Positions 53,954 to 62,577 of a stretch of 64,000 nt of DNA are shown in pieces. The notes under the pieces were generated by a model that was not told where the DNA came from, ran no database searches, and saw only the letters and a program-made list of their open reading frames with translations. The stretch is from an uncultured Bacteroidota bacterium. GTDB taxonomy: Bacteria > Bacteroidota > Bacteroidia > B-17B0 > Aurantibacillaceae. How positions within the stretch are numbered: position 1 is the first letter of the stretch; every line of letters begins with the position of its first letter. The translations under genes and the position numbers were made by a program. The stretch covers positions 1 through 64,000 of the forward strand of contig CAILKE010000025.1 of the NCBI GenBank assembly GCA_903834765.1, given 5' to 3'.

Positions 53954-54925
53954 ATGAAAATATTAATAATTATAAGTATAGCATTAATGTCTTATATAGA
54001 TATTAATGCTCAAAATACAGCAGGTAAAGCAGATGACATGGGAAGAATTGCTTTAGCTGCTTATGTTCCTCAGCAAATTGAGAATATGCCAGTTTCAGCT
54101 CGAAGCATGCTTTCTAATAAATTAAGTCAAATTGCAACTCAAAGTGGAATGGGTGGAAGTTCATTAAATCAAAGATTTATTATCACTGCAAATATTACAG
54201 TTTTAACAAAAGACATTACTGAAACGGCTCCTCCAATGACAGCTCTTACTTTAGATGTAACATTGTATATTGGTGATGGCATCGAAGGTACTAAGTTTGC
54301 AAGTTCTTCAACAACAATTAAAGGTGTTGGCGAAAATGAAACAAAAGCTTATATCAGTGCTATTAAAAATATTAATGCATCAAATCCAAATTATAAAACT
54401 TTTGTAGAAGAAGGAAAAACAAAAATTATTTCTTATTATAATAGTAAATGTGATTTTATAATTAAAGAAGCGCAAACTTTAACATCACAAGATAAGTATG
54501 AAGAAGCAATTTTTAAATTAACTGAAGTACCAGACGTTTGCAAAGAATGTTATGACAAATGCATGACTGCAGTTGAACCAATTTACAAAAAATTTATGGA
54601 AAAGCAGTGTAAAATAAAGCTAGCTGAGGCAAAAACATCTTGGGCTGCATCACAAAATGCAGAAGGTGCTTCTGCAGCTGCTGCAATTTTAGGTACCATT
54701 GATCCTGATGCTGTATGTTACAAAGATGCTATGGCTTTATCAACTGAGATTGGCAAAAAAATAAAAGAACTTGATAAAAGAGATTGGGATTTTAAGATGA
54801 AAGAACATAATGATCAAGTAGATATTACTAAACAACAAATTAATGCCTATAGAGAAGTTGGTGTTGCTTACGGAAAAGGACAACCAAAATCAATTTCATA
54901 CAATGTAAATGGGTGGTTTAGATAA
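53954..54925 (+). CDS. Exported protein of unknown function, operon gene 3
   Basis: ATG at 53954 is chosen because it starts a signal peptide (MKILIIISIALMSYIDINAQ) and leaves 22 nt after gene 2; an earlier in-frame start would overlap gene 2. In the 323-residue product, residues about 25-160 (GRIALAAYVPQQIENMPVSARSMLSNKLSQIATQSGMGG ... RFIITANITVL ... LTLDVTLYIGDG) look like the alpha/beta domain found in CsgG- and FlgT-M-like proteins, which use a small-subunit 'NKL..IA...G' helix. A Cys-rich TPR-like segment follows (KYEEAIFKLTEVPDVCKECYDKC), then WDFKMKEHNDQVDITKQQINAYREVGVAYGKGQ near the end. Function unknown. Confidence 0.8.
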   Translation: MKILIIISIALMSYIDINAQNTAGKADDMGRIALAAYVPQQIENMPVSARSMLSNKLSQIATQSGMGGSSLNQRFIITANITVLTKDITETAPPMTALTLDVTLYIGDGIEGTKFASSSTTIKGVGENETKAYISAIKNINASNPNYKTFVEEGKTKIISYYNSKCDFIIKEAQTLTSQDKYEEAIFKLTEVPDVCKECYDKCMTAVEPIYKKFMEKQCKIKLAEAKTSWAASQNAEGASAAAAILGTIDPDAVCYKDAMALSTEIGKKIKELDKRDWDFKMKEHNDQVDITKQQINAYREVGVAYGKGQPKSISYNVNGWFR

Positions 54926-54953
54926 TTTTAAATTTTAACTTAAAATAAACAAT

Positions 54954-55448
54954 ATGAAAAATAAAAAAATTGGTACATTAATTTTTGTATTCATAGCGAT
55001 GATAGGTTTTGCTCAAAGGCAGCAAAAAAAGATTGCTGGATATTATACCTATGAAACTGAATGTATGGGTGTTGAATTGGATGGTTCTCAAACTTTAAAA
55101 TCATGGGGTTCAGGCAAAAATAGATTTGATGCTGTTGAACAAGCAAAGAAAAATGGAGTTAGAGATGTTCTTTTTAAGGGTATAGTAAAAGGGAAAAATG
55201 AGTGTAATCAAAAACCAGTTATTTTTGAAGTAAACGCTCAGGAAAATCATGAAGATTATTTTAACAAATTTTTCTCAGATGAAGGGCCTTATACGCAATT
55301 TGTTTCTATGAAAGACGAATCGCTTATGCCGAAATTATTAAAGGATAAAAAAAAGGCAGGAAGTGAAGTAACTGAAGGTGTTATTGTTAGAGTTTTAAGA
55401 GCTGAATTAAAAAAGAAAATGATTGAAGATAAAATTATTAATCCATAA
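54954..55448 (+). CDS. Exported protein of unknown function, operon gene 4 (single-domain paralogue of gene 2 N-terminus)
   Basis: The 164-residue protein has a signal peptide (KKIGTLIFVFIAMIGFAQ). The rest aligns by eye with residues 37-160 of operon gene 2: YETECMGVELDGSQTLKSWGSG, AVEQAKKNGVRDVLFKGIVKG, an equivalent Cys, DYFNKFFSDEGPYTQFVSM, and a final RVLRAELKKKMIEDKII. This is an intra-operon duplication of one domain. It suggests a partner or subunit arrangement in which the domain is needed twice. A strong terminator follows 23 nt after the stop. Confidence 0.82.
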   Translation: MKNKKIGTLIFVFIAMIGFAQRQQKKIAGYYTYETECMGVELDGSQTLKSWGSGKNRFDAVEQAKKNGVRDVLFKGIVKGKNECNQKPVIFEVNAQENHEDYFNKFFSDEGPYTQFVSMKDESLMPKLLKDKKKAGSEVTEGVIVRVLRAELKKKMIEDKIINP

Positions 55449-55471
55449 CTAATTTCTTATAACTTTAAACC

Positions 55472-55507
55472 AACAAAGCCATTCTCTTAATTGAGAATGG
55501 CTTTGTT
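55472..55507 (+). terminator. Terminator of the four-gene operon
   Basis: AACAAAGCCATTCTC, loop TTAATT, GAGAATGGCTTTGTT: a 15-bp perfect stem. Its 22-nt centre (55479-55500) equals that of the hairpin at 50779-50800. The T-run is short (ends GTTCTTTAG), so it may be a structural repeat as well as a terminator. Confidence 0.8.
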
Positions 55508-55609
55508 CTTTAGAACTGGTATTAAAAAGAAATTGATTCATTGGTCATTTAACTTTTTTCAAACAAATCAAAATATAGAGTTTTTTAAATTTGAAATTCT
55601 CACTTTTTG

Positions 55610-56023
55610 TTAGTGTGGTATTTTATTCAAATCCATATATAAGATATTCCAATTATGACCGTCTAAATCACTGAATACAAAGCCATACATCCAGCCTTGA
55701 ACTGCTTTAGGTTTATGACTGCATATACCACCTGCCTCTACAACCTTTAACGCCATTTCATCTACCTCTTCTTTACTTTGTGCATCAATAGAAAACAAAA
55801 CTTCATTTGATAGTTTAGTATTAGTGATCTCTTTACCAGTGAAGCTTTTGAAAGTTGGTTCATCAAAAAGCATGACCACAAATTCTTTTTCACCAACAAG
55901 CAAACAGGCTGAATTAGTTCCACCACCAAACTTCTCGTTAAATTTGAAACCTAGCTTCGTAAAAAAATCTTTTGATTTTTTTACGTCCTTTACAGGAAGA
56001 TTAATCCAAAGTTGTTTGACCAT
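55610..56023 (-). CDS. VOC-superfamily (glyoxalase/bleomycin-resistance-like) protein, copy 1
   Basis: The 137-residue protein begins KQLWINLPVKDVKKSKDFFTKLGFKFNEKFGG, a VOC beta-alpha-beta start, and ends MYGFVFSDLDGHNWNILYMD, where D-L-D-G-H-x-W is a common VOC closure. Family members bind metals and act as lyases, dioxygenases or antibiotic-binding proteins. The substrate here is unknown. It is paralogous to the neighbouring gene and 3 nt from it. Confidence 0.88.
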   Translation of the reverse strand: MVKQLWINLPVKDVKKSKDFFTKLGFKFNEKFGGGTNSACLLVGEKEFVVMLFDEPTFKSFTGKEITNTKLSNEVLFSIDAQSKEEVDEMALKVVEAGGICSHKPKAVQGWMYGFVFSDLDGHNWNILYMDLNKIPH

Positions 56024-56026
56024 AAT

Positions 56027-56434
56027 TTATTGTTTAGGAAATTGGCTCATATCCATGTAACCCAATTCCCATTGGTGTCCATCTAAATCAGCAAAACTAT
56101 GTTGATACATCCAACCATGGTCTGCTGCCTCCATATAGATATCACCTCCAGCTGCTTTTGCAGTGGCAACTAGTTCAATCACTTTTTCCTTACTTTCAAC
56201 ATCAATCGCAATTAAAACTTGTGTTGTTTTTTTAGCATCAGCAATTTCTTTTTTAGTGAAATGTTGAAAATGTTCATAGGTTAGTAACATCACAAACATG
56301 GATTCATTTATAACCATACAAGCCGCAAATTCATTGGTAAACTGAGGATTAACTGTAAACCCAACTTTAGCATAAAAGTCCATCGACTTTTGTAAATCTT
56401 TAACTGGCAGATTGATAAAAATTTTTGTGGTCAT
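56027..56434 (-). CDS. VOC-superfamily protein, copy 2
   Basis: The 135-residue protein aligns over its entire length with the adjacent downstream gene: KIFINLPVKDLQKSMDFYAKVGFTVNPQFTNEF, VMLLTYEHFQHFTKKEIADAKKTTQVLIAIDVESKEKV and HGWMYQHSFADLDGHQWELGYMD. A tandem duplication within one transcription unit. The two may form a heterodimer, since VOC proteins usually dimerise. Confidence 0.88.
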   Translation of the reverse strand: MTTKIFINLPVKDLQKSMDFYAKVGFTVNPQFTNEFAACMVINESMFVMLLTYEHFQHFTKKEIADAKKTTQVLIAIDVESKEKVIELVATAKAAGGDIYMEAADHGWMYQHSFADLDGHQWELGYMDMSQFPKQ

Positions 56435-56545
56435 AATTATATATTTACTTTAAAATTATAAAAAATGTTTCTGATTAAACCAAATAAACTGAGCTTAAAA
56501 AAAACGTTCAACTAAAAAAATTATTTAAAATAGATTCTCAACATT

Positions 56546-58153
56546 CTATTTCTGTTCTACCAACTTCTTTGCTTCGTTTATATCGATTCGAATATTATTT
56601 TTAAACGCCACTACAAAGCAATCTTTATAGCCAATTTCTCTTAATTTACCTTGCTGCTTAGTTGCATCTTCAAGTGCTTTATAATTACCTGATGTGTATT
56701 TAAATACTATTCCTGATTTATAAAATGAAACTTCTGAAACATTAGCATATTTAGCTTTTACGTCTACTTCCTTGTCATTACTAGCAAATTGGACTCTAAA
56801 TACAATTGCTGAGGTTATTTTTTCTGACTTGATCGAGTCACTTTTGGGTTTGTTTTCAATAGTTGAAATAATCGATTCAATCTCTTTTATTTTGGTTGAT
56901 GGGTACTTATCATGATTCAAATTATTTTTTTCTGCATCTTTATAAAAAATGAGTGCATCATTATAATTTTTCTTTCTAAAATTCAAATCAGCTAACATAA
57001 TTAATCGATTGTAATTTTTAGTTTTTGCTTCATTATCTTTAAGATCCTTGTTTAATTGCATTGTTATAGCATTTGCAATAGAATCTGCTGTGGATTTAGC
57101 CTTGTGTTCAGCTAATAATTTTGTATTATCCTTAACATTTATATCTTTATGTTCCTCTGGTTTATCTGTTATAATGGCTTCCTCTATAGTATCTATAGGC
57201 TGAACATAAATTTCTTTTTCTAATGCTTTTTGATTTTCAAATTCATCATTGTAAATCTTTTTATTTCCTTCTTGTTCGTCTTTATATTTACGAAAAGCCC
57301 TGAATAAACAAGATGCCATATAATCTTGGCCTTTTTCAGATCCTAAAAATTTCTCTTCCTGAGGATTGGTTAAATAGCCTATTTCTGTCAAAATGCTTGG
57401 CATAGCGGTTCGCCATAATACCCATATACTTTGGCGATGCACTCCTTTATCTACTCTACCTGCTTTTTTAAAATACTCTTCCTGAATTTTGATAGCGAAT
57501 GACGCACTATTAATCACATAGCCAGACGTATAATTACTCATGATAATATAACTTTCTTCACTATCTGGGTCAAAACCTTGGTATTTAGCTTGATAATCGT
57601 CTTCTAATAAAATAACTGAGTTTTCGCGTTGAGCTACTTTCATTTGCCCCATTTCATTTTTCAATCCCATCACGTATGTTTCCGAGCCATAGGGAACAGG
57701 ATTAGTCGTTTCTACAACCACGTATTTACCTTTTTTATTCTTATAAGTTTTAGCTCGTAGCTTACCCGTTTTTTTGTCTTTGATCATTACTGGTTTACCT
57801 GCAGCATTGCAATGAATTGAAATAAATAAATCAGCTTTATTATCATTGGCAATTTTAGCACGATCTTCCAAATCAACAAATACGTCTGTTTTACGTGTAA
57901 AAATTACTTTTACATCTTTAATATTATCTTCTATTAATTTACCTAATTTAAGTGCTACCGCAAGGGCTACTGCTTTTTCATTATGATTTACGCCATTGCA
58001 ACCTGGATCTTTGCCTCCATGTCCGGCATCGATAACAATGGTTTTTACTTTTCGTTTAGGATCATCTTTAAATTTATAAAACGAACTCCCAATAATAAAT
58101 GAAAGCATCAGCAATGCGAACAAAAATGGCTTTATTTTATATTTTTTTAGCAC
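56546..58153 (-). CDS. N-acetylmuramoyl-L-alanine amidase (Amidase_3) with C-terminal SPOR domain
   Basis: GTG start at 58153 is the likeliest because it gives a signal anchor (KYKIKPFLFALLMLSFIIGSSF). The amidase domain at about 37-290 has TIVIDAGHGGKDPG (His45), NEKAVALAVALKLG, ISIHCNAAG and SILTEIGYLTNPQEEKFL (Glu), the zinc-site pattern of AmiA/B/C. A low-complexity linker follows, then a TPR-like segment near 380-425 and a SPOR domain at about 450-535 (VFRVQFASNDKEVDV ... LREIGYKDCFVVAF) that binds denuded septal peptidoglycan. It is a daughter-cell separation hydrolase. Transcribed divergently from the LptD-like gene. Confidence 0.93.
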   Translation of the reverse strand: MLKKYKIKPFLFALLMLSFIIGSSFYKFKDDPKRKVKTIVIDAGHGGKDPGCNGVNHNEKAVALAVALKLGKLIEDNIKDVKVIFTRKTDVFVDLEDRAKIANDNKADLFISIHCNAAGKPVMIKDKKTGKLRAKTYKNKKGKYVVVETTNPVPYGSETYVMGLKNEMGQMKVAQRENSVILLEDDYQAKYQGFDPDSEESYIIMSNYTSGYVINSASFAIKIQEEYFKKAGRVDKGVHRQSIWVLWRTAMPSILTEIGYLTNPQEEKFLGSEKGQDYMASCLFRAFRKYKDEQEGNKKIYNDEFENQKALEKEIYVQPIDTIEEAIITDKPEEHKDINVKDNTKLLAEHKAKSTADSIANAITMQLNKDLKDNEAKTKNYNRLIMLADLNFRKKNYNDALIFYKDAEKNNLNHDKYPSTKIKEIESIISTIENKPKSDSIKSEKITSAIVFRVQFASNDKEVDVKAKYANVSEVSFYKSGIVFKYTSGNYKALEDATKQQGKLREIGYKDCFVVAFKNNIRIDINEAKKLVEQK

Positions 58154-58240
58154 TGTTAAATCAATTTTTAATACCTAAATTACAAGTAATTGTTAGCTTT
58201 GTGAGTCAAGTAAAGTTAAGGCTACATAATTATTAATACC

Positions 58241-60850
58241 ATTAAGCACATATATTTTTTACTCTACTTATTGTTAATAAGTGGTTTAACTATTTCTGCT
58301 CAATCTGATTTAAAATCTGATTCAAAGTTCAGAGTTAAAGCAATTGATCAAAACAATACACTTACCGATTCACTTTCTACTGCAAATTCAAGCCAAACGC
58401 TCCCAAAAGACACTATCAAAAAAGTAACCATTGATACGCTTAATCCTGCTGATGTTGGCGAACCTTTGGAATATCCTATAGTATATAACGCACGAGATTC
58501 GATAAGATACGAAACCAAAGGACAAAAAATATATTTGTTTGGAGATGCCTATGTGAACTACCAAACGATGAATCTGAAATCGGAATTTATAGAAATTGAT
58601 AATGCAAAAAACACCATTACTGCCTATGGCAAAAAGGATAGTATGGGTGTAGAATCAGGAACGCCAATATTTAAGGACGGTTCACAAGAAATTGCTTGTC
58701 GCAAAATGGTATATAATTTAAAAACTAAAAAAGGTAAAATTTATGATATAGAAACCAAAGAAGGCGATCTATTATTATTGGGTAGTGAAGTAAAAAAAGA
58801 CAGTAATAATGTGGTTTATATGAAGAACTTACGATGCATCCCTTGTGAATTCAAAGATGCAAGAACCGTATTCAGAGCAAAATTAGCCAAAATAATTCCA
58901 AACGATAAAATCATTACCGGCCCCATGTACCTTGAAATTGGAGGTGTCCCTACTCCTTTAGGTTTACCTTTTGGATATTTTCCCAATACAAAAAAACGCC
59001 ATTCGGGCATATTAATTCCAACTTATGGTAATAGCGAAGCTTTAGGCTTTTACTTAAAAGACGGTGGATTTTATTGGGGCATCAGCGACCAAACAGATAT
59101 GACTATCCGTGGTGATATATATAGTAATGGAAGTTTTGGATTAAGAACCATTAATAATTACAAAGTAAATTATAAATATTCTGGGGCTTTATCGTTAGGT
59201 TACTCTCAATTTAAAACAGGTGAAAAAGAAATTCCTAATTCTATAGCTAAACAGCAGGATATTTCTATTACATGGCGCCATACTCAGGATCAAAAAAGCA
59301 ATCCCACTATTCGCTTTAGTAGTGATGTTAACATCAAAACGTCAAATTTTAATAAATACAATTCAATCAATACTGGGCAATATTTAACCAATACCTTTCA
59401 GTCTAATATCAATTTTACAAAAAGCTTCAAATCAGCCTCTTTAAGCATCAATGCAAGACATGATCAAAATACGGCCACACATATCATGAATATTTCATTT
59501 CCAGAATTGACCTTTAACATTAATCGTTTTTATCCATTCAAAAGAGAAGGGCGAATTAAACAAAATGCACTTGATAAAATAGGTATTAGTTATTTATTTG
59601 AGGCAAAAAATACTTTGTCGGGCAGAGATACTTCTATTTTTAAAGGAAACATTGGAGATAGCATAAAATACGGTGCTAGGCATAGCTTACCAATCTCAAC
59701 TAATCTAACGGTATTCAAATATTTTACCTTAACACCGGCTTTAAATTTGAGTGCTGTGATGTATACAAAAACTCAAAACAAAGAACTGGATTTTACAACT
59801 AATAAAATTGTTTCTACAACTGATAAAAACTTTAAAACTGGTTATGATGCTAATTTTAGTACCGCATTAACTACAAAGTTTTTTATGGATTATATTTTTA
59901 AAAGTAAGCATATCAAACAAATCAGGCATTTATTAATCCCAACATTAAACTACACCTACCGCCCTAATTTTGGAGAAACTCAATATGGTTTTTGGAAAGA
60001 TGTGATATCAGATACTACCAATAAAAGAAAAACAAAATACAGTGTATTTGAAAACACCTTGTTTGGAGGGCCAGCCATTGGAACTCAAAATAGCTTAGGA
60101 GTTAATTTGAATAATAATTTAGAAGCAAAAATTCGTAAAAAAACAGATACAGGTTACGTAGATAAAAAAATAGTATTATTGCAAAACCTCAGCTTTAGTG
60201 GTTCTTACAACTTTGCAGCAGATAGTTTTAAAATGACAAACATTAGCATGAGTGGTCGTACAAAAATTTGGAAGTTTTTTGATGTTGTATTTGGTTCAAC
60301 CTTTGATCCATATAATTTCGATCCAAATACAGCCCATCGAACTAAAGAATATAGTATCAATACAAGTGGAAAGTTAGCCCGTTTTACATTAGGAAACATA
60401 GCTTTGACAGCATCTTTTAGCTCAAACACGTTGCAATCCATGCGTGTTAAAAAGCCTGATTTAACAAATGGTTCCGAGCAAGGTGCAGTTGCTACTAATA
60501 CCGCTCAAAGTCAGCAAAACAATTTGCCTTGGAATTTGAATGTGTATTATAATATCACTTTTGATAAAACAACCAGCGTGTTAAAAAAAGTACAAACACT
60601 TAATTTTAGTGGGGATATTGCCGTTACTAAATATTGGAAACTGGGCTTAACAAGCGGCTATGATTTTACAACACACAATTTAAGCTACACCAGCTTTAAT
60701 GTTGGTAGAGATTTGAAATGCTGGCAAGCCCGTATAGATTGGGTTCCGTTTGGTTTCAGAAAAAGTTACAGCCTAACCATTAGTTTAAAATCGAGCATGT
60801 TAAGTGATATTAAAATACCTCGTCAAAGATCATGGTACGATAATTTATAA
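58241..60850 (+). CDS. lptD: LptD-like LPS-assembly outer-membrane protein, with non-canonical start
   Basis: Bacteroidota LptD homologue of about 869 residues. An N-terminal OstA/LptA-like jellyroll (DAYVNYQTMNLKSEFIEIDNAKNTITAYG, KMVYNLKTKKGKIYDIETKEGDLLLLG) is followed by a large beta-barrel ending LSDIKIPRQRSWYDNL. It receives LPS in the outer membrane. No ATG/GTG exists between the in-frame TAA at 58217 and the coding body. The first TTG (58271) would leave only LISGLTISAQ as signal peptide. Reading from ATT at 58241 gives a complete signal peptide, KHIYFLLYLLLISGLTISAQ, with a basic n-region. I therefore propose ATT, but TTG or a sequencing error cannot be excluded. Confidence 0.8.
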   Translation: MKHIYFLLYLLLISGLTISAQSDLKSDSKFRVKAIDQNNTLTDSLSTANSSQTLPKDTIKKVTIDTLNPADVGEPLEYPIVYNARDSIRYETKGQKIYLFGDAYVNYQTMNLKSEFIEIDNAKNTITAYGKKDSMGVESGTPIFKDGSQEIACRKMVYNLKTKKGKIYDIETKEGDLLLLGSEVKKDSNNVVYMKNLRCIPCEFKDARTVFRAKLAKIIPNDKIITGPMYLEIGGVPTPLGLPFGYFPNTKKRHSGILIPTYGNSEALGFYLKDGGFYWGISDQTDMTIRGDIYSNGSFGLRTINNYKVNYKYSGALSLGYSQFKTGEKEIPNSIAKQQDISITWRHTQDQKSNPTIRFSSDVNIKTSNFNKYNSINTGQYLTNTFQSNINFTKSFKSASLSINARHDQNTATHIMNISFPELTFNINRFYPFKREGRIKQNALDKIGISYLFEAKNTLSGRDTSIFKGNIGDSIKYGARHSLPISTNLTVFKYFTLTPALNLSAVMYTKTQNKELDFTTNKIVSTTDKNFKTGYDANFSTALTTKFFMDYIFKSKHIKQIRHLLIPTLNYTYRPNFGETQYGFWKDVISDTTNKRKTKYSVFENTLFGGPAIGTQNSLGVNLNNNLEAKIRKKTDTGYVDKKIVLLQNLSFSGSYNFAADSFKMTNISMSGRTKIWKFFDVVFGSTFDPYNFDPNTAHRTKEYSINTSGKLARFTLGNIALTASFSSNTLQSMRVKKPDLTNGSEQGAVATNTAQSQQNNLPWNLNVYYNITFDKTTSVLKKVQTLNFSGDIAVTKYWKLGLTSGYDFTTHNLSYTSFNVGRDLKCWQARIDWVPFGFRKSYSLTISLKSSMLSDIKIPRQRSWYDNL

Positions 60851-60873
60851 ATGAATTGGTTGTTGGTATAATA

Positions 60874-61464
60874 CTAATTTTTCTTCAACCACTTATCTGC
60901 TTGCCAAACAAGCAAAGAGGATCCTATACCTACCACTATACCTCCTAAAACATCACTTGGAAAATGAACACCCAAACGCATGCGAGAATATCCTACAAAA
61001 CACGCATATAAATAAGCTGGAACTGCTACATACCATTTTTTTGTAGACAAGGTAAGAGCAGTTGCAGTAGCAAAAGAAACAGAAGTATGCCCCGATGGAA
61101 AGGAAAAACCACCTACATCATCTCGTTTAATAATATCATTAGGATATTGCTGAAATGGACGTTCGCGCTTAAAACTATATTTTAAACTCGTTGTTAATAA
61201 AACCGATAATCCTATAGCAGCAATTGTTTTTACACCATTACGCATCATAATCTTGTCATCATTAATATAACCAGATAAGAGAAGTGTGGTTGGAGCTGCA
61301 ACCATTACAGGATAAATTGAGGTAGAAGTAATGCGCATCGTTTTATCCCAATTAGGTTGGTCATTTTTATTTATGGCTCTAAGCATAGTGAAATCAAGTG
61401 ATTGAGAAAAACTACTTGAACCAAAAGCTAATAGCAAAATAAAGGTGAATATTTTTTTCATCAT
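60874..61464 (-). CDS. PAP2-family membrane phosphatase
   Basis: The 196-residue protein has a signal peptide or first membrane helix (KKIFTFILLLAFGSSSFSQ), further hydrophobic segments, and the complete PAP2 motifs: KYSFKRERPF (KX6RP), FSFPSGHTSVSFA (PSGH) and SRMRLGVHFPSDVLGG (SRX5HX3D). It dephosphorylates a lipid phosphate such as phosphatidic acid, undecaprenyl pyrophosphate or lipid A at the periplasmic face. The substrate is not determined. It converges on the LptD-like gene and is 9 nt from the M50 protease gene upstream. Confidence 0.92.
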   Translation of the reverse strand: MMKKIFTFILLLAFGSSSFSQSLDFTMLRAINKNDQPNWDKTMRITSTSIYPVMVAAPTTLLLSGYINDDKIMMRNGVKTIAAIGLSVLLTTSLKYSFKRERPFQQYPNDIIKRDDVGGFSFPSGHTSVSFATATALTLSTKKWYVAVPAYLYACFVGYSRMRLGVHFPSDVLGGIVVGIGSSLLVWQADKWLKKN

Positions 61465-61473
61465 TTTAATAAA

Positions 61474-62457
61474 TTACTTAGTTAACAAAGCAACTGATCG
61501 CATAGCTTCAATTGCCTTTGGCACATAATAGATAAGAGGTAAACCTAAAAATGAAAAAAAAATTATTAGCAGCAAAGCCTTACCAATAATTTTTAAATCT
61601 TTAGTTACTGGTGTTTTAATTATAGAACTAACGTGTTGCATAATATTCGCTTCAATTAATGTGTACTGATAAATACCTGCTTCAACCATAGCATAGCGTC
61701 TATGAAAAGACAATAAGATACAATCTCTTATAATCCAATAATCTTTATCTGGTAAATTCTTATATTCAGTCATATAATTAATGTGTTCCTGTGTTAAATA
61801 ATCGCGAATCTTTTGATTTTTAATTTCCGAGATTAGCTCAAAAACCATAGAAATAGGTATGATTAAAAAGAAAGCATTTTGAAACATTATAGTGAAAAAT
61901 AATAAAAATAAAATAGATATTATTGTAAATACAACTCTTATTCTATGATTTTGTTTAATAAAGATAATTTCCAAAAGTCTTCCACCATCTAAGGGCATAA
62001 AAGGAAGAAGATTGAAAAAGTTTAACCCCATAAAAATCTCACCCAACATTTCTACTTTTTCATTCATATAATAATAGTTAAATATCAATAAACCTATACC
62101 TATTAAAATACCCGGAACGGGTCCCGATAATATAACCACACTCATTTGACGTTGCGTAATTACACTTTTTTGTCCTGAATCAAATGAACCTAACATGGGT
62201 AAAACAAATAATTTAGGATTAGAATAATTAAACGCTTTCATCGCAAAAAAATGTCCCAACTCATGAATTAATAAAACAATAAGCAATGCAGCACCATAGA
62301 TTGGTTCCACTTTTAAAATTACCATAAAGATGAAGGCATAAATGGCAATACTAATAACCGATTTGCGCATCCAATTTTTTTTATCTTGCACAAAAACTGG
62401 CTTAGGTAAAATACCCGATTGATTTGAATTTTTATATTCTTCTTCTAAGTTTTCCAC
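61474..62457 (-). CDS. M50-family (site-2-protease-like) membrane metalloprotease
   Basis: The 327-residue polytopic protein has HELGH at 65-69 within a hydrophobic segment (LLIVLLIHELGHFFAMKAF) and the second metal motif LPFMPLDGGRLLEIIF. This fits the M50B group of intramembrane zinc proteases. A PDZ domain like that of RseP is absent, so it is a short, SpoIVFB-like form. Substrate unknown. It forms a small unit with the PAP2 gene on the minus strand and is divergent from the permease gene. Confidence 0.88.
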   Translation of the reverse strand: MENLEEEYKNSNQSGILPKPVFVQDKKNWMRKSVISIAIYAFIFMVILKVEPIYGAALLIVLLIHELGHFFAMKAFNYSNPKLFVLPMLGSFDSGQKSVITQRQMSVVILSGPVPGILIGIGLLIFNYYYMNEKVEMLGEIFMGLNFFNLLPFMPLDGGRLLEIIFIKQNHRIRVVFTIISILFLLFFTIMFQNAFFLIIPISMVFELISEIKNQKIRDYLTQEHINYMTEYKNLPDKDYWIIRDCILLSFHRRYAMVEAGIYQYTLIEANIMQHVSSIIKTPVTKDLKIIGKALLLIIFFSFLGLPLIYYVPKAIEAMRSVALLTK

Positions 62458-62526
62458 GATGCTAAAGTAATAAATGTAATTTACAATGTATAGTATTTCA
62501 ATTTTCGTTTATTCAATAAAATAATA

Positions 62527-62534
62527 TATATTTG
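62527..62534 (+). promoter_or_regulatory. Candidate -7 element for the amino-acid permease gene
   Basis: TATATTTG matches TAnnTTTG exactly and lies 43 nt before the ATG. No -33 TTG at a suitable distance. Confidence 0.4.
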
Positions 62535-62577
62535 AATGATACTATCAATTTAAAATATTATTTAAAAAGGAAAATTT

